17,479 nt of DNA from an uncultured Ruminococcus sp. Its GTDB lineage: Bacteria; Bacillota; Clostridia; Oscillospirales; CAG-272. A model generated the notes under the pieces. The model was not told the DNA's origin and made no database searches. It worked only from the letters and a program-made list of their open reading frames with translations. Positions 14,943-17,479 of this stretch are shown here, piece by piece; the first letter of the stretch is position 1; each line of letters opens with the position of its first letter. The position numbers and the translations under genes are program-made. The stretch lies in NCBI GenBank assembly GCA_902796505.1, contig CADBPA010000105.1, positions 1-17,479 of the forward strand, written 5' to 3'.

Positions 14943-14989
14943 ACGCGCGCCGGGGCGCGGCGCGCGTGTGCCGGGGCGCGGCGCGCGTG
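14943..14989. repeat. GC-rich 20-bp direct repeat able to form alternative hairpins
   Basis: Two perfect 20-bp copies, GCCGGGGCGCGGCGCGCGTG at 14949-14968 and 14970-14989, lie at a 21-bp period. The arm ACGCGCGCC (14943-14951) can pair with GGCGCGCGT at 14959-14967 or with the same sequence in the second copy at 14980-14988. The element begins 10 bp after the response-regulator stop. In the direction of that gene the hairpin is followed by an A-rich, not T-rich, stretch, so it does not look like a normal intrinsic terminator, although it could slow or attenuate read-through into the secretion operon. Confidence 0.6.
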
Positions 14990-14999
14990 CGGGAAAGGA

Positions 15000-15755
15000 T
15001 CATTCCTCAAAGATCGCCCAGGGATATTGCGTCATATATTCGCCGCGATACATCCGGATGGCGGCGGGGTTGTTGTTCTTGTATTCGTAGGCGTCGCAGT
15101 CCACCTTGCTCACGTCCACACAGCATTCGTTGAATCGTTTGATAAAGACGTCCTCGGCGCCGACGCTCCGCAGCGTTTCCTTGATGTCCGCGATCAGCAT
15201 GCGCAGATAGGATTTGTGATCCTCCTCCCAGAGGACCGCGTTGAGCTCGTTGACGTTGATGGCGGCGCCCTCGCGGTCGATCAGATAGGCGAAAAGCTCC
15301 TTCGATTTGCTGCGCTGAAAGCGGATGGGCAGACCGTTGCAGAAGACCTCGAAATTGCCGAAGCACTTGACGTAGATCTTTTTGGAAAGGTCGAGATCGA
15401 TGGGATAGCGCAGTCCCTCCACCTCCCGGCGGATCTTTTCCTCACTTGCCGGCTTGATGATATATCCGGAGGCGTGGATCTCGTAAGAGTTCAGCGCGTA
15501 TTGCGAATAGGCCGTCACGAAAATGACGTTGACGACCGGATGATAAAACTTGATCTTTCTGGCGAGCTGAAGGCCGTTCATCAGCGGCATTTCAATATCC
15601 AGAAACGCGATATCCACCTTGTCCTTTTTGCAGACCTCCAGCGCCTGTGCGGGATTGGTGCAGCAGATCAGGTGCGCCGACGGAAGGACCTTCTTCACCT
15701 CGTCCCTCAGCCGCAAAAGCTGCAGCTCCTCGTCGTCTACCAATAATACTTCCAT
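15000..15755 (-). CDS. Response regulator: receiver domain plus SARP-type winged-helix output
   Basis: Residues 1-120 form a receiver domain: acidic pair Asp7-Asp8, phosphoacceptor Asp53 in FLDIEMP, Thr81 and Lys101 in IIKP are all present, so phosphorylation should work. Residues about 127-225 match the OmpR/SARP winged helix (FGNFEVFCNG start, recognition-helix region around 165-200, and a CCVDVSKVD-x-DAYEY wing of the kind found in SARP proteins). The C-terminus stops soon after a YRGEY motif typical of the beginning of a BTAD domain, so it is a short, BTAD-truncated version. The gene begins 10 nt after the kinase stop with GGAGA upstream of ATG, forming one operon with it. The likely target is the promoter immediately downstream at 14886-14929, which carries SARP-like repeats. 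This is stated as inference; the domain call itself is firm. Confidence 0.9.
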   Translation of the reverse strand: MEVLLVDDEELQLLRLRDEVKKVLPSAHLICCTNPAQALEVCKKDKVDIAFLDIEMPLMNGLQLARKIKFYHPVVNVIFVTAYSQYALNSYEIHASGYIIKPASEEKIRREVEGLRYPIDLDLSKKIYVKCFGNFEVFCNGLPIRFQRSKSKELFAYLIDREGAAINVNELNAVLWEEDHKSYLRMLIADIKETLRSVGAEDVFIKRFNECCVDVSKVDCDAYEYKNNNPAAIRMYRGEYMTQYPWAIFEE

Positions 15756-15765
15756 AAGAATCTCC

Positions 15766-17028
15766 TTATTTTCCGAAGGTGACGGTCACCTCGGTGCCTT
15801 TGCCCGGCTCGCTCTTCACGGTCAGCGTTCCCGCGCTCATTTTGGCGATGCGGAAGCGGATGTTGTTGAGTCCGATATGCTCGTTTCCGGCGAAATCGAC
15901 CTCGTCCATATCGAATCCCACGCCGTCGTCTTTGATCTTGACGATATAGGCGGGCGGCGTCTCGCAGACGGTGATCGTCACCGTCCCGCCCTCGATCTTT
16001 TTCAGGATCCCGTGCTTGATCGCGTTTTCCACGATCGGCTGAATGGAAAGCGGCGGAACGTCGAAATCGGTCGTCCAGACGTTGTAAACCACGTTCACGC
16101 GGTCTTTGAAGCGCATTTTTTCGAGAGAAATGTAGGTCTTGATATGCTGAAGCTCCACCTCGAAGGGGATCAGGCGGGTCTCGGTCAGCGAGGAGAGATT
16201 CAGGCGCAGATAATCGGTGAAAGCGTCGAGCGCCGATTTCGCCTGCGGCGGATCCATCGGGATCAGCGTCGAGATGGCGGAGAGCGAGTTGTAGACGAAG
16301 TGCGGCCGGATCTGCGACATCATGATCCGGATCTGCGATTCCCGGTTCTTTTCCTGCTCTTCCGCCAGCGCGATGTTTCTCTGCACGCTGATGAAGAAAA
16401 AGAGGATCTCGGCGGCAAGGAGGATGGAGGCGTAGGCGATCGCGTAGCCCTTGAAAATATTCTGCAGGATGATCGCGATCAGCGGCAGGATGCAGTAGAG
16501 CGAAAAGGCGATCTTCTCCCGGGCGTTCAGCTTCCGGTCGGTCACCGCCGTGTAGAAGATCACGCCGAAGGTGACGAATTGGTAGCCCTGCGAGAGGATC
16601 ATCGTCCTGCTGCGCAGATACTGCCCGTCCTGCGCGCCGAAGAAGATCCCGGTAAAAATATTGATCAGGTCGAGCGCCACAAAGACGAAAAAGATCACGG
16701 CGTTGACGAGGAAAAGTTTTTTCTTCCGCTTCTCCTTCCATTCCATATAACGGAGCATATAGCGGAAGAGAAGAAACGCCTCGACGTTATTGAAAATATA
16801 AAACGCCGTGTAAAAGGCGATCACGAAGGCGTTGCTCGCGTGATCGTTTTTCAGAAAGGTGAAGACCAGATAGACCGAAAAATGAAGAACGGTAAACAAA
16901 AGAAAATCCAGAAGGCAGCGCTCGTCCCTGCGCCGTTTCTTCTTGATGAGGATGTTGACCGCATGGATCAGGAAGATCAGGATCCCCATGATACAGACGG
17001 TCGCGTTGAAAATCGAATTGTTGCTCAT
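15766..17028 (-). CDS. LytS/YehU-type sensor histidine kinase with seven membrane helices
   Basis: The N-terminal 215 residues hold about seven membrane helices with only short loops, so the signal is probably membrane-borne or a small hydrophobic ligand. A helical linker leads to a His_kinase (PF06580-type) domain: MMSQIRPHFVYNSL with phosphoacceptor His243. The HATPase domain follows, with N box VENAIKHG (about 335-342), G1 box DDGVGFD (about 370) and a G2 region HIGLNNIRFRI. All key residues are present. I chose ATG 17028, giving 420 residues, because AGGAGG (17041-17036) is seven bases upstream; an in-frame GTG at 17034 is only one base from that site. The gene is first in a two-gene operon with the response regulator and has a consensus promoter at 17216-17244, leaving a leader of about 180 nt that carries tandem repeats. 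In this family the kinase usually acts on the regulator encoded beside it. Confidence 0.92.
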   Translation of the reverse strand: MSNNSIFNATVCIMGILIFLIHAVNILIKKKRRRDERCLLDFLLFTVLHFSVYLVFTFLKNDHASNAFVIAFYTAFYIFNNVEAFLLFRYMLRYMEWKEKRKKKLFLVNAVIFFVFVALDLINIFTGIFFGAQDGQYLRSRTMILSQGYQFVTFGVIFYTAVTDRKLNAREKIAFSLYCILPLIAIILQNIFKGYAIAYASILLAAEILFFFISVQRNIALAEEQEKNRESQIRIMMSQIRPHFVYNSLSAISTLIPMDPPQAKSALDAFTDYLRLNLSSLTETRLIPFEVELQHIKTYISLEKMRFKDRVNVVYNVWTTDFDVPPLSIQPIVENAIKHGILKKIEGGTVTITVCETPPAYIVKIKDDGVGFDMDEVDFAGNEHIGLNNIRFRIAKMSAGTLTVKSEPGKGTEVTVTFGK

Positions 17029-17035
17029 CGCCACA

Positions 17036-17041
17036 CCTCCT
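17036..17041 (-). promoter_or_regulatory. Ribosome-binding site AGGAGG of the histidine kinase gene
   Basis: AGGAGG on the minus strand is seven bases before ATG 17028 and one base before the alternative GTG 17034, so it decides the start in favour of the ATG. Confidence 0.85.
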
Positions 17042-17104
17042 GCCGGACGGCTTGCGGCGCCGTTTTCTGCCGCCGCGTCCCGATTTCATCGCCGTGCGCG
17101 TTTC

Positions 17105-17212
17105 TCTTGGATCAATGCTTTGGTCAATGCTTTGGTCAATACTTTGCTCAATACTTTGCTCAATACTTTGATCAATGCTTTGATCAATACTTTGGTCAAT
17201 ACTTTGATCAAT
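17105..17212. repeat. Nine 12-bp tandem repeats in the leader of the two-component operon
   Basis: Read on the minus strand, the unit ATTGANCAAAGY occurs nine times head to tail with no gap (unit edges at 17212, 17200, 17188, and so on down to 17105). The ninth unit is degenerate. The core TTGANCAA is a near or perfect palindrome: the variable base is T in units 1, 3, 4 and 9, C in 2, 7 and 8, and G in 5 and 6; the last base alternates T/C. The first unit starts four bases after the -10 box, so nearly the whole array should be transcribed as the beginning of the kinase mRNA. No stop codon occurs in several frames because 12 is a multiple of three, which creates artificial repetitive reading frames. 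Confidence 0.9.
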
Positions 17213-17215
17213 ACC

Positions 17216-17244
17216 ATCATAGCACGACCGCCCGGTTTTGTCAA
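17216..17244 (-). promoter_or_regulatory. Consensus promoter of the histidine kinase/response regulator operon
   Basis: The minus strand shows TTGACA (17244-17239), a 17-bp spacer and TATGAT (17221-17216), close to the ideal housekeeping sigma promoter. Transcription should start near 17209, within the first 12-bp repeat. The strength of this promoter suggests the two-component genes are made constitutively unless the repeat array is a repressor site. Confidence 0.8.
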
Positions 17245-17320
17245 GAGCTTTCGCGGCGGGGAAACGCAAGCGCCGGCAGACGTTTTTGCCGGATTTCAGA
17301 TTTTTTCATAAATCTTCATT

Positions 17321-17355
17321 TTGTTCACAATTTGTTCACATTTCTCTGCTATAAT
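17321..17355 (+). promoter_or_regulatory. tRNA promoter with an 11-bp-phased direct repeat upstream of TATAAT
   Basis: TATAAT (17350-17355) is a perfect -10 box. No good -35 exists at 16-18 bp. Instead TTGTTCACA occurs twice, at 17321-17329 and 17332-17340, at an 11-bp period and ending nine bases before the -10. Transcription would start near 17362. A small hairpin, TCCGC-AAAGA-GCGGA (17369-17383), lies in the leader before the tRNA. Confidence 0.6.
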
Positions 17356-17393
17356 AGCATATACGGTATCCGCAAAGAGCGGACGCCGCATAT

Positions 17394-17470
17394 GGACCAT
17401 TAGCTCAGTTGGTTAGAGCTCCCGGCTCATAACCGGTTGGTCCCAGGTTCGAGTCCTTGATGGTCCACCA
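17394..17470 (+). tRNA. tRNA with CAU anticodon, probably tRNA-Ile2 (lysidine type)
   Basis: All cloverleaf parts are present: acceptor GGACCAT (17394-17400) pairs with ATGGTCC (17460-17466), discriminator A, encoded CCA (17468-17470), D arm GCTC/GAGC, anticodon loop CTCATAA (17426-17432, anticodon CAT at 17428-17430) and T loop TTCGAGT. It lacks the initiator traits (no CGCGG 5' end, no three G-C pairs flanking the loop). The GGACC acceptor and GGCTCATAACC anticodon arm resemble the tRNA-Ile(CAU) of Bacillus and Mycoplasma as I recall them, where C34 is converted to lysidine to read AUA. Elongator Met is the alternative. Two helix positions are mismatched: 27-43 (C-U) and 50-64 (C-U). Confidence 0.92.
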
Positions 17471-17479
17471 AAAAACGGA

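Noticed and set aside
14943..14989. Intrinsic terminator after the response-regulator gene
   Set aside because: The hairpin is strong, but the downstream flank in that gene's direction is AAAAAC and so on, rather than a T tract. Kept only as a repeat/hairpin.
17026..17034. GTG at 17034 as start of the kinase gene
   Set aside because: It would leave one base between AGGAGG and the start codon; ATG 17028 has the normal seven.
17105..17212. CRISPR array
   Set aside because: Units are 12 bp and directly adjacent with no spacers, and there is no cas gene nearby.
17080..17222. Short frame through the repeats giving a Lys-Val/Ala-Leu cationic amphipathic peptide
   Set aside because: It looks like an antimicrobial-type peptide, but its ATG codons overlap the -10 box, so they would not be in the transcript, and there is no ribosome-binding site. 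It is a by-product of a 12-bp unit.
16787..17269. Minus-strand frame encoding a Ser-Ile-Asp-Gln tetrapeptide repeat
   Set aside because: It is the 12-bp repeat read in one frame and then overlaps the kinase gene out of frame. Its start lies upstream of the predicted transcription start and there is no ribosome-binding site.
15619..17403. Plus-strand open frame of 594 codons over the kinase gene and the tandem repeats
   Set aside because: Opposite a kinase with all catalytic motifs, and it runs through the repeat array and into the tRNA gene.
17394..17470. tRNA 3' end as integration site for the conjugation genes
   Set aside because: The conjugation genes are on the 5' side of the tRNA, whereas elements that use a tRNA 3' end normally lie beyond it. 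No integrase and no copy of the tRNA 3' end were noticed elsewhere in the window. Sequence to the right of the window could reopen this.

Overview
The window looks like part of a Gram-positive, Clostridia-type chromosome or integrative element. The evidence is strong AGGAGG-type ribosome-binding sites, lipobox signal peptides, a LytS-like kinase, a tRNA with encoded CCA, and a conjugation module of the kind found in Firmicutes elements (VirD4-type coupling protein, two-helix pilin, VirB6/TrbL-like channel protein). Base composition is G+C-rich by eye. This explains the very long open frames opposite the real genes, which I treat as shadows. All protein genes are on the minus strand. The only plus-strand gene is a tRNA at the right end.

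Layout in transcription order (right to left): (1) a tRNA with CAU anticodon, probably tRNA-Ile2, reads away from the rest at 17394-17470. (2) A consensus promoter (TTGACA, 17 bp, TATGAT) at 17216-17244 drives a two-component operon. Nine 12-bp tandem repeats begin at about its transcription start. The operon encodes a 7-TM LytS-family histidine kinase and a response regulator whose output is a SARP-type winged helix. (3) A 194-bp intergenic region holds a GC-rich repeat/hairpin, then a promoter whose -35 region is replaced by 8-bp direct repeats at 11-bp period, which is the geometry SARP activators are known to bind, and a 5'UTR stem-loop. (4) A second operon follows: a lipoprotein with Big_3 and MBG-type repeats in a duplicated architecture, a VirD4/TraG-type coupling ATPase, a 2456-residue membrane-anchored surface protein of Calx-beta and Ig-like repeats, a VirB2-like pilin, a small lipoprotein, and a VirB6/TrbL-like protein cut by the window edge. 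Genes in this operon are 12-58 bp apart or overlap.

Proposed working model (inference): the kinase senses an envelope or host signal and the SARP-type regulator binds the repeats at 14901-14929. This switches on a type IV secretion/conjugation operon that carries two extra surface proteins and a lipoprotein not normally found in the compact VirD4-pilin-VirB6 core. The giant repeat protein would be a candidate mating-pair or host adhesin. No relaxase, integrase, VirB4 or peptidoglycan hydrolase is inside the window; if present they lie beyond position 1. Whether this is a mobile element or a domesticated secretion system cannot be decided here.
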